Positions 37,431-46,432 are shown, counted from the stretch's first letter. The stretch is DNA of 64,000 bases from Ramlibacter tataouinensis (GCF_001580455.1 NZ_CP010951.1:124001-188000), one strand, 5' to 3'. The notes: a model not told the origin generated them from the sequence alone. Numbers and translations: made by a program.

Positions 37431-37973
37431 TCAGCGCTTGGGCGGCGAGATGCCGAAGGCGCCCAGCATCTGCTCGGTCTGCTTCTGCATCTGCTCCTGC
37501 ATGCTTTCGAACATCTTCTTGGACTGTTCGACGTAATTGCCCATCATCCCCTGCATCAGGGGGTTCTGGACGCTCATGAACTGCGACCACATCTCGGGGG
37601 TGATGGTCTTGGACTGCTCGGCCAGCTTGGCCTGAATCTCCGTGAACGCCTGCACGTTCTTCTCGAGATAGGTGCCCATGAAGGCCTGCGCCGAATGGCC
37701 ATAGATGCGAATCAGGTTCGCCAGGGCGGCCTCGCTGAACAGGGGTGCGCCGCCGGCCTCTTCTTCCAGGATGATCTGCAACAGGATGCTGCGCGTGAGG
37801 TCCTCGTTGCTCTTGGCGTCACGCACCACGAAGTGCTCGTTGTCCATCACGAGATGCTTGACTTCGGCCAGGGTGATGTAGGAAGAAGTATCGGTGTCGT
37901 AGAGCCGCCGATTGGGGTACTTCTTGATCACCCGCTGGGCGGGCTTTCCTCCGCTGGCTTTTTTGCTTTGCAC
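37431..37973 (-). CDS. phaR: Polyhydroxyalkanoate synthesis repressor PhaR
   Basis: 180 residues. The PHB/PHA accumulation regulator DNA-binding domain (about 12-72; VIKKYPNRRLYDTDTSSYI) is followed by a PHB-binding region and a Met/Gln-rich tail. PhaR binds nascent PHA and represses phasin and its own gene. Start taken as GTG 37973 because AGGAG lies seven bases upstream; ATG 38021 gives 16 extra residues but has no SD. A TAGAAT (38035-38030) upstream is a possible -10. Confidence 0.93.
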   Translation of the reverse strand: MQSKKASGGKPAQRVIKKYPNRRLYDTDTSSYITLAEVKHLVMDNEHFVVRDAKSNEDLTRSILLQIILEEEAGGAPLFSEAALANLIRIYGHSAQAFMGTYLEKNVQAFTEIQAKLAEQSKTITPEMWSQFMSVQNPLMQGMMGNYVEQSKKMFESMQEQMQKQTEQMLGAFGISPPKR

Positions 37974-38071
37974 TGGCTCGCTCCTGGCTCGGGTGTGTCG
38001 ATCACGCCCGATGTGTTGCATCGCAGCAGATTCTAGGAAGGGGTGACTCCCCCTACCCCCAAGGTTTACCC

Positions 38072-39169
38072 CTAAAGCTCGGCCGCTGAACCATCCTTGC
38101 CCCGAAGCCGCTCCACCGGGGTCAGCCATATCGGGCGCCAGTACGGGTAGATGGAGCGCGGGCAGAACATGCGGTTGTCGCTGTACGCGCCCTGGCAGAC
38201 GGCGGACTCCAGGATGATGGACGGCGACTTGAAGCGCAGCATGTAGCCGGTGCGCTCATCGACGATCTGGTTCACCAGCGAGCGCACCCGGAACTCCTTG
38301 TCGCAATAAGGCACATGCTCGGCGTCGAAATACAGCCCGCGCGTCTTGTTGCTGCCGTCCAGCGTGGCCAGGATCTCGCGATAGGGCTTCACGCGAACGC
38401 AGCTGCCCGGCCCGATCCCGCCGAGGCCCTGCTGCGGCGTCTGCTGTCCGGACGGCACCAGGCCCTGGCGCCGCGGAAAAGGAATGCCGTGCGGCAGCAG
38501 CCGCTGCAGCAGGTCGTAGCCGGCCATCACCGCCCTCGCCAGCGCATCCCCCAGCCCGATCCGCCGCCCCCAGCGGTCGGCGCGCCGCAGGACGTACATG
38601 CTGACGCGGTACACCGTGCCGCGCAGCAGCGTCCCCAGGCCGACGTTGCCGGAGCGATAGTCTTCGACGTACTGGCCCATGTCGTAGTTCGACATGGGCT
38701 GGCTCGCATTCAGGATCTCGGTGGCCTGGCAGGCATAGCGCGGGCCCTTCTCGGGGTCCTGCCCCTGCTGCGTGGCCGCCATCAGCTGCTCGATGCTGCA
38801 GCCGCGCGCCCGCGGCGCCGCCGGCGTGGCGCGCGAAAGCGGCTCGGGCGCGCCCGGCGCGGCGGCCGGCCTGAGCCAGGCTTCGTTCCAGAACAGGGAG
38901 CAGGCCGCTTCGCATCCTCCGTGCGCGCTGCCGTCGCAGCGCACCTCCAGCTGGACGGTGCGTTCCAGCTTGCGGATGCCGCTGTACGCGATGGTGTCGC
39001 AGGTCTTGTGTGCGCGCTTGAAGACCCTCAGGGTCTGTCCGCAGAAGGCCAGCATCTCGGGCATGAAGGGCATGCCATCGAGGCGCCCCTGTTCATCGAG
39101 CGTCGCGAGGATCTCCTCGCGGCTGCGCACCTGGACCCAGTCTCCAGCGCGCCATTGCGAAGCGGGCAT
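38072..39169 (-). CDS. Conserved protein of unknown function with two homologous Cys-rich halves
   Basis: 365 residues, no signal peptide. I do not recognise a named function. The sequence contains an internal duplication: residues 9-100 (GDWVQVRSREEILATLD ... CDGSAHGGCEAAC) align with about 255-350 (GSCVRVKPYREILATLDGS ... CQGAYSDNRMFCPR), sharing the EILATLD core, a YC/FC site and an R/K-rich segment. The Cys clusters could bind metal. The linker carries LMAATQQGQDPEKGPRYACQATE. ATG 39169 has GGA five bases upstream and removes an unlikely basic N-terminus. It may be followed by phaR in the same transcript, as the gap is 98 bp. Confidence 0.8.
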   Translation of the reverse strand: MPASQWRAGDWVQVRSREEILATLDEQGRLDGMPFMPEMLAFCGQTLRVFKRAHKTCDTIAYSGIRKLERTVQLEVRCDGSAHGGCEAACSLFWNEAWLRPAAAPGAPEPLSRATPAAPRARGCSIEQLMAATQQGQDPEKGPRYACQATEILNASQPMSNYDMGQYVEDYRSGNVGLGTLLRGTVYRVSMYVLRRADRWGRRIGLGDALARAVMAGYDLLQRLLPHGIPFPRRQGLVPSGQQTPQQGLGGIGPGSCVRVKPYREILATLDGSNKTRGLYFDAEHVPYCDKEFRVRSLVNQIVDERTGYMLRFKSPSIILESAVCQGAYSDNRMFCPRSIYPYWRPIWLTPVERLRGKDGSAAEL

Positions 39170-39300
39170 CGTTTTCCAGCAAGCTGCGATTGGCAGGCAA
39201 GATCGCCTGAAGCGCAGCTTGCTGCGTCCCACCGCGCCGCGCAAGGTACGAAAAGCTCAGCGCGAAGTGGGAAATTTCTGTCAGAACGGCTGAACTGCCG

Positions 39301-40086
39301 TCACTGCTCCTGGACCACCATCTCGCGATAGGCGTGCCAGCTCGCATGCGCGATCCACGGGAAGACCACCACCAGGCCGACCATGAACGTGACCAGGCCG
39401 AACCAGGTGATCGCCGCAATCAGCAGGGCCCACAACAGCGCCGCCCCGGGGTTGCGCAGGCAGCACTGGAAGCTGGTGATGGCCGCGGTGATGATGTCGA
39501 CCGGACGGTCGAGCAGCAGCGGCACGGTCACCACGCTCAAGGCGTACACGACCAGGGCCATCAGGCCCCCTGCCGCGGCAAAGGCGACCAGCAGCGGCAC
39601 ATGGCCGCTCGACCAGACCATGCTGACCAGGTTCGACATCTGCAAGGGTTCGCCGCGATAGAACACCGCGAACACGATCGCCGCGACACGCTCCCAGAAG
39701 ATGAGCGCGACGGCGAGCATCAGGCCGAAGAGCGCAATGGATCCTGCGTTGGTGCGCCACACCCCGCGTGTTTCGGTCGGATCGATGCTGTCGCGGCGCT
39801 CCAGCTGGCGCGCATAGCCGTAGATGGGGATGGCGGCGAAAGGCGCCACGAACAGGAAGCCGCCGAGCAGCGCCGGCGCCAGGTGCGCGAGCTGCCAGGT
39901 CGCCGCCATCAGCATCCATCCGGCGGCCGCGACCGCGAGTCCCACCGCCAGGCTCGGACCCAGGCTGTGCTTCAGGTCGCGCGCACCCAGCCGCAGCCAG
40001 TGGAAAGGTGCTCCCAGTGGCACACGCCGCACTTTCGGCATGGCCGGGGGTTGCACGGCATGGGTCTTGTCGAGCGCATGAGCCAT
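39301..40086 (-). CDS. DUF2189 integral membrane protein
   Basis: 261 residues with six likely membrane segments (about 42-62, 68-90, 120-143, 160-185, 205-232 and 240-256 by hydrophobicity) and the RVPLGAPFHWLRLGARDLKHS start typical of DUF2189 proteins. Function unknown. ATG 40086 with AAGGG six bases upstream. Divergent from the barrel gene at 40339; the 252-bp gap shows a TTGACG (40251-40256) but no good -10. Confidence 0.85.
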   Translation of the reverse strand: MAHALDKTHAVQPPAMPKVRRVPLGAPFHWLRLGARDLKHSLGPSLAVGLAVAAAGWMLMAATWQLAHLAPALLGGFLFVAPFAAIPIYGYARQLERRDSIDPTETRGVWRTNAGSIALFGLMLAVALIFWERVAAIVFAVFYRGEPLQMSNLVSMVWSSGHVPLLVAFAAAGGLMALVVYALSVVTVPLLLDRPVDIITAAITSFQCCLRNPGAALLWALLIAAITWFGLVTFMVGLVVVFPWIAHASWHAYREMVVQEQ

Positions 40087-40338
40087 GGCGATCCCTTTCA
40101 GAACGAGAACCCGAATGACGAGATCCGATCGGATGCCATCGTAGTCCCTGGGGCCATCTTGCGCCACTGGTTCGGCGGAGACGATCGAACAGCGCGAATC
40201 CGCCACACGATGCCGATGAGCTGGTGCGAGAGCGCCAGTTATTGCTGAGGTTGACGTCGCGGGAGCGTGCGTGGCACTGTCCCCTGTTTCGCGGCATCCT
40301 GCTCGCGACGGTTCTCTCGAACAAGCACATAAGCGGGA

Positions 40339-41187
40339 ATGCACCCCTGCGCTCTTGCGCGCCTTGCGTACTGGCTGGCTCTTGCCGCTGCCATGCTGGC
40401 CGTCTGTGCGGACCCGGCATCGGCGGAGGGGCCGAGTGACCGCTACTGGATCCAGATCGAAGGCTTCCGCCCGGCCATCGAATCGACAGCCCGCTTCGAC
40501 GTCCCCCGCCTCCCGGTCCAGGGCACGGAGGTCAAGTTCGAGGACGAACTCGGCTTGTCGGACAGCAAGTCACTTCCCTACTTCCTGATGGGCCTTCGGC
40601 TGGGCGAGCGATGGCGCCTCGAGTTCGAGTACTACGAACTCAACCGCCAGGGCTCCGGCACGATCCATCGCGACATCCGCTGGGGCGACCTTGTATTTCC
40701 CGCTTCCAGCAATGTGGCCAGCCGCTTCGATTCGAAGATCTACCGCTTCAGCGCCGGCTACTCCTTCCTGCGGAACCCGACGGCTGAACTCGGCGCCGCC
40801 CTCGGCGTGCACGCCACCGACTTCGCCATCGCCTTGTCCGGCCAGGGCTCGGGCGCGTTGGGCGGGACCCCTCTGAGTGGGACCTTCCAGAGCGAAGAGA
40901 ACGCGCGTGTGCCCCTGCCGACGCTCGGCCTGTACGGCAGCTACCTGCTGTCCCCCGACTGGATGATTCGCGGACGCGCCGACTACCTGTCGCTCGACTA
41001 TGGGAAGTACGACGGCTCGCTCCTGAACCTGATGGGCGCCGTCACCTGGCGCTTCTCGAAAAACTTCGGCGCCGGGCTCGGGTACCGCTATGTCGACTAC
41101 CAGTTGAGCGGCACGAAGGAGCGCTTTCGCGGCGAGCTCAGCTACAGGTTCCGCGGCCCGGCGATCTACCTCGAAGCCGTGCTGTGA
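40339..41187 (+). CDS. Outer-membrane beta-barrel protein
   Basis: 282 residues with a signal peptide (1-29, cut after ASA) and alternating amphipathic strands (GERWRLEFEYYEL, YRFSAGYSFL, TLGLYGSYLLS, GLGYRYVDYQL and RGELSYRF), ending in an aromatic/hydrophobic strand. It looks like an 8-10-strand OmpW/OmpA-type barrel; no C-terminal peptidoglycan domain. Specific role unknown. It is the last host gene before the island; in the ancestral chromosome it would have been next to tRNA-Val. Confidence 0.75.
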   Translation: MHPCALARLAYWLALAAAMLAVCADPASAEGPSDRYWIQIEGFRPAIESTARFDVPRLPVQGTEVKFEDELGLSDSKSLPYFLMGLRLGERWRLEFEYYELNRQGSGTIHRDIRWGDLVFPASSNVASRFDSKIYRFSAGYSFLRNPTAELGAALGVHATDFAIALSGQGSGALGGTPLSGTFQSEENARVPLPTLGLYGSYLLSPDWMIRGRADYLSLDYGKYDGSLLNLMGAVTWRFSKNFGAGLGYRYVDYQLSGTKERFRGELSYRFRGPAIYLEAVL

Positions 41188-41312
41188 GCTCCGCGCAAGG
41201 CAGACCGGAACGCGCCGCGCAAGTTTGCAGGCGGCGATGGCAGGAGGGGACCGGGGAAGTTGTTTGCCCTGGTTGGACAAACGAATCGCTTACCAGTGAT
41301 TGATAAGGACGA

Positions 41313-41363
41313 TTGGTAGGCGCGATTGGACTCGAACCAACGACCCCCACCATGTCAAGGTGG
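41313..41363. repeat. attL, left 51-bp direct repeat (tRNA-Val 3' fragment)
   Basis: Identical to 48554-48604. It contains the tRNA-Val anticodon loop, T-arm, 3' acceptor strand and CCA, but no D-arm or 5' acceptor strand, so it is a remnant, not a functional tRNA. Confidence 0.95.
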
Positions 41364-41460
41364 GGATGAAAGACCTCCTTGGACTTCCTCGGACGTCATT
41401 TTCCTTCTGTACGACGAGGAAGACTGTCCCACAAAGTCCAACGAAAAGCGTAGAATGTTT

Positions 41461-41488
41461 TCATACTCTTTTCACACTCACGCCAATG
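41461..41488. repeat. Integrase-side copy of a TTCATACT-type motif
   Basis: tcatactcttttcacac with cgccaatg downstream; a near copy (catacttttttcatac with cgccaatg) lies at the other end of the island, 48492-48516. Such terminal direct repeats could be arm-type integrase sites; here it overlaps the integrase start codon. Confidence 0.4.
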
Positions 41489-42655
41489 GCCACCTCGCTT
41501 TCCAAGGTCGCGGAACGGCACAAACTCAAGCCCAGGCGCGACCCGTACTGGACCAAGATCAGCAAGGGCTGCTATCTCGGCTACAGGAAGATGAGTTCCA
41601 CGAGCGAAGGCACATGGTTGGCTCGCCTTCTGGATGAAGGCACCGGGAAGCAGGTCTATAAGCCGCTAGGCTCGTTTTCAGAGCTTCCAGAGCACCAACG
41701 GTACGACGCAGCGCTAAAGGCCGCTATGGAGTGGTTTGAGCACCTCGGAAGAGGTGGCAGCGCCCACGCCGCGACTGTCCGCGACGCCTGCGACCGGTAC
41801 GTCGAGCACGTTCGCGAGTCAAGAGGCACTCGCGCTGCCGACGACGTTCAGGCGCGGTTTAGGGCTTACGTACTGCCCGATCGGAAGCTCACCGACGTTG
41901 AGCTCACAAAGCTCACACCTGCCCACATCGAAGGCTGGCGCAAGTCACTCCGCGAAAGGCCGACAGCCAGTGGACCAAGGCGGGGCGAGAAGCGGTCAGA
42001 CAGCTCGTTGAATAGGGACATGACTTGCCTTCGTGCAGCGCTGAATCTCGCCTACAGGGACGGGCTGGTGACATCCGACTTTGCTTGGCGCAGCAAGCTG
42101 CTACCTGTCAAGAATGCGGATCGGCGGCGTGACATCTATCTTGACGCGGACCAGAGGCGGCAATTGGTCATCCATGCGCCCGAAGAGTTGGCGACCCTGC
42201 TGCGGGGCTTGTCCCTCATTCCCCTGCGGCCCGGTGCCCTTGCAGCACTTACGGTGGCCAGCTATGACAAGCGGCTGAAGACGCTAACGATTGGCAGGGA
42301 CAAGGCCGGGAAAGACCGCAAGATCACCCTTCCAGACGCCACCGCGACATTCTTTGCGGACCTCTGCAAGGACAAGCTCCCGGGAGCTCCGCTGTTTTCC
42401 CGTGCCAGCGGCAAGGCATGGGACAAAGATGCCTGGAAGTATCCGGTCAAGGATGCGGTGACGGCGGCCAAGCTCCCTGACGGCGTGACCTGCTACGCGA
42501 TCCGCCACAGCGTCATCACCGACCTGATCCACTCCGGGCTGGATACCCTCACCGTCGCACAACTCAGCGGAACTTCGGTGCTGATGATCGAGAGGCACTA
42601 CGGGCATCTGACACGCGACCACGCTCGGGATGCGCTGGCGCGGCTTGTGCTGTGA
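41486..42655 (+). CDS. Site-specific tyrosine recombinase (integrase)
   Basis: 389 residues. An N-terminal arm-binding region (1-95) is followed by a SAM-like core-binding domain (about 95-195) and the catalytic domain. Catalytic residues: R248 in IPLRPGALAALT, K near 276, the H-x-x-R box present as Y337-A-I-R340, the second histidine position occupied by threonine (T363 in SGTSVLMIERHYGHL), and nucleophile Y372. The GTS-type substitution is seen in other phage and island integrases. It should recombine the 51-bp repeat. The open frame continues upstream through attL, but the ATG at 41486 gives the plausible N-terminus. Confidence 0.93.
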   Translation: MATSLSKVAERHKLKPRRDPYWTKISKGCYLGYRKMSSTSEGTWLARLLDEGTGKQVYKPLGSFSELPEHQRYDAALKAAMEWFEHLGRGGSAHAATVRDACDRYVEHVRESRGTRAADDVQARFRAYVLPDRKLTDVELTKLTPAHIEGWRKSLRERPTASGPRRGEKRSDSSLNRDMTCLRAALNLAYRDGLVTSDFAWRSKLLPVKNADRRRDIYLDADQRRQLVIHAPEELATLLRGLSLIPLRPGALAALTVASYDKRLKTLTIGRDKAGKDRKITLPDATATFFADLCKDKLPGAPLFSRASGKAWDKDAWKYPVKDAVTAAKLPDGVTCYAIRHSVITDLIHSGLDTLTVAQLSGTSVLMIERHYGHLTRDHARDALARLVL

Positions 42656-42683
42656 CAAGCCCAAGGCCAGCGCTGGGACGCCT

Positions 42684-43358
42684 CTAGTACCCCAAATCCT
42701 TCATGCGGATGCTGGTGTTGACCGCGATCAGGCGGCGCAACTCGCTCACAAATGTCTCCTGCGTGCGCGCGTCCAGCGGCATCTCCGTGATGGTCGTGGC
42801 GCTGCGCCATTGTTCCGTCCCCCATCTGTTTACGGAGAAAGCGGCGACCTTGCCATTGCGGTCCACCAGCGCCGCCGCCACGTTGCCCATCACCAATGTG
42901 AGTTGGGGCCGCTGGATGGGAAGGGTCTCCTGCGCGATACCTACACCCTGTCCGCCCATGCTTTCGTAAAACGCCTCGGTGTAGAGGATGATTGCATCTA
43001 AACCGTTCTGGGCTGCAAACTGACCCAGCGCCGACTCGTCCCCGGCGCGATAGGCTTTGAGCAGCGCCGCCGGGTTGTAGGCCACCCTCTTGACCGTCCA
43101 GCCAGGGCGGGACACTGCCAGCTTGTTGGCAGTGGTTTCCCAGATGGTTCGCTCGATCTGGCCGTGCATATCGATGAAAGAGTATTCGGGGGTGAAGAAC
43201 GGTCGGCCCCGCAAAGTGCTGATGCTCACCCGTTCAGGCATCAGCGACACGACGGCCACCGTCTTGATGCCCGCCTCCAGTTGAGGAGGGGTCTGCGTGG
43301 CGCAAGCAGTAAGCAGCGCAGCCAGCGCCACAGCAAGAAATAGTCGAATGGGTCTCAT
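42684..43358 (-). CDS. Island lipoprotein of unknown function
   Basis: 224 residues with a lipoprotein signal (MRPIRLFLAVALAALLTAC, lipobox LLTAC, lipidated Cys19). The mature part opens IKTVAVVSLMPERVSIS and has SALGQFAAQNGLDAIILYTEAF near 110, reminiscent of periplasmic lipoproteins of the CsgG/GNA1162 kind, but I cannot name the family. Converges with the integrase. Confidence 0.75.
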   Translation of the reverse strand: MRPIRLFLAVALAALLTACATQTPPQLEAGIKTVAVVSLMPERVSISTLRGRPFFTPEYSFIDMHGQIERTIWETTANKLAVSRPGWTVKRVAYNPAALLKAYRAGDESALGQFAAQNGLDAIILYTEAFYESMGGQGVGIAQETLPIQRPQLTLVMGNVAAALVDRNGKVAAFSVNRWGTEQWRSATTITEMPLDARTQETFVSELRRLIAVNTSIRMKDLGY

Positions 43359-43485
43359 GCGGGCAATGTATCGGCCAGCTCAGCCGTTCGCCCAAACCGT
43401 GGCCCTTTCCGCACCGAAAGCACCGAAGAGTGTGAATTTCGCGACCTGCCAAGTGGTCCCGCAGTCATGGCCGCCCTCGCTGATA

Positions 43486-43501
43486 CTGTATGCTTGTACA
43501 G
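43486..43501. promoter_or_regulatory. LexA (SOS) box
   Basis: CTGTATGCTTGTACAG, an exact CTGT-N8-ACAG palindrome with TA/TG flanks, matching the LexA operator of gamma- and betaproteobacteria. It lies 36 bp before the GTG at 43537. Confidence 0.7.
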
Positions 43502-43536
43502 TGTACGCTGCTGTTCATCGCATCTACAAGGCCGGA

Positions 43537-43899
43537 GTGAAAGTCACCTATCAGCCGCCCCTCGTTGGGCAGCTCGCTTCGGGCCAAGAAAAGGACAAGC
43601 TGGTGCTACGGCTGTGGCCGCTGGACTGGGTGGCAAACGTTTACGCCCCGAAGGACCCGCCGCTGGTCGTGCTCTGGCAGCCCGTGTTCATCGGCATCTA
43701 CCAGCAGTACCTCAACTTCGCAGGCCTGGAGGTGGACAGCCACGGCGAGCGCCGCCGCTGGACAGCGCAGAAATGGTCCTGCGAACTACTCAGCCCGTCA
43801 GGTGCACGGGACTACTTCAAAGGCTATCCAATCGGTTCGCTGCCCCCGACGCCGGGCTTATCGCCGCCCGGTCTTGCGCCGGGGACCGAACCAAGTTGA
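43537..43899 (+). CDS. Unknown island protein downstream of a LexA box
   Basis: 120 residues, no signal peptide or membrane segment; I do not recognise it. Notable segments are DKLVLRLWPLDWVANVYAP, PPLVVLWQPVFIGIYQQYL (hydrophobic strands) and a proline-rich tail. Start set at GTG 43537 with AAGG five bases upstream and the LexA box just before; the frame is open further upstream but that part overlaps the divergent lipoprotein start. If the box is functional this would be a DNA-damage-induced island gene. Confidence 0.55.
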   Translation: MKVTYQPPLVGQLASGQEKDKLVLRLWPLDWVANVYAPKDPPLVVLWQPVFIGIYQQYLNFAGLEVDSHGERRRWTAQKWSCELLSPSGARDYFKGYPIGSLPPTPGLSPPGLAPGTEPS

Positions 43900-44135
43900 A
43901 CTCTTCGGCGGGCGGGTGCATCTGTACCGGGGTGCCCTCTGCACCCTGCTCGCCATCAGGCCAAGAACGGGCCGTTCTCGCGCCCAGAGTCAGTGGCGGA
44001 GGCGACGCTGGCACTGGCGGCAGTGGTCTGCGCTTGCGAAGTCGTGAGGGCTGGCTGTTCGAGATCAAGCACTTCGGCCACAACGACGCGGACGGCTCTG
44101 ATCAATCAGGCCGTTCCCCACGCAGGTCTTGTCGT
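43900..44135. other. Island intergenic region without a recognised gene
   Basis: 236 bp between the unknown gene and the 3' end of the DUF4214 gene. Open frames here lack SD sequences and recognisable content. No hairpin terminator was found. Confidence 0.4.
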
Positions 44136-45306
44136 TCATGCCCACCAGTTTCCCTGACTAAACCAACCCTGAGAAGGCTCCACGATCCAATCAACGATCG
44201 TGACGTTGCCGACGATGGTGGGTTCAGTATGAAGCGTTCCGTCCTCGTTCATTCCAGCGACGTTGGCAAAAGCCGCGAGCAGGTCGGCGCGGGTGGCACC
44301 GTGATCGAGTCGATCCAGCCAATAGGCGAGTCCGCCAGTGTCAGGAGCGCGGTCAAACGTATTGTGGTAGAGGCCATTGACGAAGTCAAAGTTGGAAGCC
44401 GACGAAGCAGCCGAAGTTCTGAACTCCGGCGAGATCGTGAAGCCGACCGCAATCTGCTGAAGCGTAAGTCCGTCCTTGAGCTTGTCGAACCAGTATTCGA
44501 TGCCACCGTGTTCGCCCGAACGCCCGAACGCAGCATGGTATAGCGCCGCCACGGCGGCTTCCGGTGCCGACCCGGCGAAGATCATTTCCCCGCCGCCGTC
44601 GAACTGAACGTACTTGACATTGGTGATGTTCGTCGTGGCATGAGTGGTCGTGTTGATGAAGGTGACATGCGACCTGGGTGTGCCGCCCCAGCCGCTTGAT
44701 TCGGAGACGATCACTTCGTAGTCCGATGCAGACCCGGTCAGTTGCACCCCCGCGCGCCCACCGAGGCCACCGTCGATGATCGCATCGCCGAGGCCAGCCA
44801 CGACCATGTCGTCGTCGTAGCCGCTGAGGACCACGGTGTCGTGGCCGGTTCCCAAGACAAACAGTGTGTCCTTACCGCCCGCATCGATGATCCGGTCGTC
44901 GCCCGACGTGCCGACGATGACGCGGTCGATATGTCCGTCGCCGGTGGGGCGAACCGTGTAGTAGTCGTGCACCCTCACGTTGACACCGCCCGCTCCCTGG
45001 AAAATCGTGACAGGCGGGGCATCGAAATCTAGCTGGACGCCTGTGGGTGTGGTGGGCGAAGTCTGAACGAACATGATGTCCGTCCCAGTGGTCGCAGACG
45101 TCAGTTGGCCATACCGCCCGGACCCGTCAATGGAATCGGTCCACCCTATGAAGTCTCTTTAGAGGGGTGGTGAAGTCCTCGATGCCAATCATTCCTCCAC
45201 TGGCGGCACTGAGGCCAAGAATGGTGTCGATGAGAGCTGGCGTATAGACGGGGGAGCCGGAGCCGCGAAGTGTTTCGGTGACGGCGGACGGAGTTGATTC
45301 GTACAT
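44136..45306 (-). pseudogene. RTX/DUF4214-domain protein, apparent single-base frameshift
   Basis: Two frames make up one gene. The first (ATG 45306, ending at TGA 45127) reads MYESTPSAVTETLRG to IEDFTTPLKRL; the second, open from TAA 45159 to the stop at 44136, carries GTSGDDRIIDAGGKDTLF-type glycine/aspartate calcium-binding repeats and two DUF4214 repeats (AALYHAAFGRSGEHGGIEYW and GLYHNTFDRAPDTGGLAYW). Removing one base from the AAA at 45158-45160 joins them as TTPLRDFIGWTDSIDG, giving 389 residues. A secreted, calcium-binding type I export substrate is likely by family. Alternatively a shorter protein starts at ATG 45074. Sequencing error is possible. Confidence 0.7.
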
Positions 45307-45646
45307 TGCAAGATCACTAACTGCTGTTAACACGACGGTAACAGCGGCTGAGCTTGAATCAACTGTTGTGCAGAAAAAGCGCAGCGCAACCGCACGAAGC
45401 GTGCACTAGTTCCAGCAATGGCTCACCCGAAAGTGCTCACCCGTATCGGTTCAGGGCGCGAGCCCGCCATCGCCCGACGGACCACCACCAGATGGTCTTC
45501 AGCCCGACGGTGACATTGTTCGCAGAGCTTAGGTTTTTTGCGCCCAACCTCATCACGGTGCGGCTTTAGAACAAGCTCAAGCTCTACCATTCGGCCGCCG
45601 CAAAACTATGTCGATCTGCGGCTCGAACAGTTCACGCCAGCTCCCA
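45307..45646. other. Island intergenic region, divergent promoters
   Basis: 340 bp between the DUF4214 gene (minus) and a lipoprotein (plus). It contains an interrupted palindrome gctgtta (45323-45329) / taacagc (45339-45345), a possible operator for the minus-strand gene, and a T-rich tract near 45533-45540. No gene or clear -35/-10 pair seen. Confidence 0.4.
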
Positions 45647-46432
45647 ATGTCCCGTAGCAGTACCTTGCCTCTCTCTTTCGCCCTGGCCATGACAGCCGCA
45701 TTTGCACTAGCAGCGTGTGGTGGCGGTGGCGGCAGTGCCCCGGCCTCGGCCCCGCCGGCCTCCGTTGAACAACCTCCGGCTCAGGCCCCCGATCCTGTAC
45801 CTGTTGCGTCCGCACAGACTTTCGATGTGAATGCGATCATCAACTCGTATGTGATTGGGTGCGGAACGAACTACACCCTCTCGGCGACTGCGAGCAACGG
45901 CGATCACTACGGGGTCACCGTGAAAAAGAGCTGCCCCTACACGTCTCGCCCTGGCCACGGCGGGGTAGATGAACTGAAATGGCTCACCATGAATGACAAA
46001 CCGGTCATGGTGGAGTGGTACGCCGACCAGCCGCCATACCCAAACTCCATGGTGACCGTGACCTTCAACACGTCACCTTTTCTCATCGATGGCCTCATCG
46101 AGAACGCTACCGGTTTCGGCTTCGCCGAGTCCCATACGCCCCCAGCAACGGCCAAGGTCGGCGACTCCGGTGTCCTGTTTGTCCTGAACAACAAAGTTAT
46201 TCACGGCAACACGGCCGAAGAAGAGATGACGGAATGGTCGGTTGATCCCGCGACAGCCGACACTGCTTGGTTCTGTCTGAATGAACGACGTCGCATCACA
46301 GTCGGAACTGCTGCGCCTACCTACTCCGCCATCGATGCGAAGGAGTGTGCCCAGGTCACGCCGTCCGGCGCTGTGATTGGCTACAAGGTGGACGTCAACG
46401 ATCCGGAGGTCGGCAGCTTGCGGTTCCGGTAA
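45647..46432 (+). CDS. Island lipoprotein with Gly-Pro-Ala rich N-terminus
   Basis: 261 residues from ATG 45647. Lipoprotein signal MSRSSTLPLSFALAMTAAFA with lipobox LAAC followed by GGGGGS, then a Pro/Ala-rich linker to about residue 55 and a beta-rich globular domain. Four cysteines in that domain (YVIGCGTNY, KKSCPY, WFCLNE and KECAQV) could form two disulfides. Not assigned to a family. An ATG 13 codons upstream (45608) is possible but lengthens the signal peptide. A strong terminator follows. Confidence 0.7.
   Translation: MSRSSTLPLSFALAMTAAFALAACGGGGGSAPASAPPASVEQPPAQAPDPVPVASAQTFDVNAIINSYVIGCGTNYTLSATASNGDHYGVTVKKSCPYTSRPGHGGVDELKWLTMNDKPVMVEWYADQPPYPNSMVTVTFNTSPFLIDGLIENATGFGFAESHTPPATAKVGDSGVLFVLNNKVIHGNTAEEEMTEWSVDPATADTAWFCLNERRRITVGTAAPTYSAIDAKECAQVTPSGAVIGYKVDVNDPEVGSLRFR

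Noticed and set aside
41300..41485. N-terminal extension of the integrase through attL.
   Set aside because: The reading frame is open but its first part is translated tRNA-Val fragment; ATG 41486 gives the family-like start.
43467..44543. A 358-codon plus-strand frame overlapping the unknown gene and the DUF4214 gene.
   Set aside because: No recognisable domain, low-complexity Arg/Ser/Ala composition, and it runs antisense to clear DUF4214 repeats.
45323..45345. The gctgtta/taacagc palindrome as a LexA or other named operator.
   Set aside because: It does not match CTGT-N8-ACAG and no known regulator motif fits; kept only as a possible operator.
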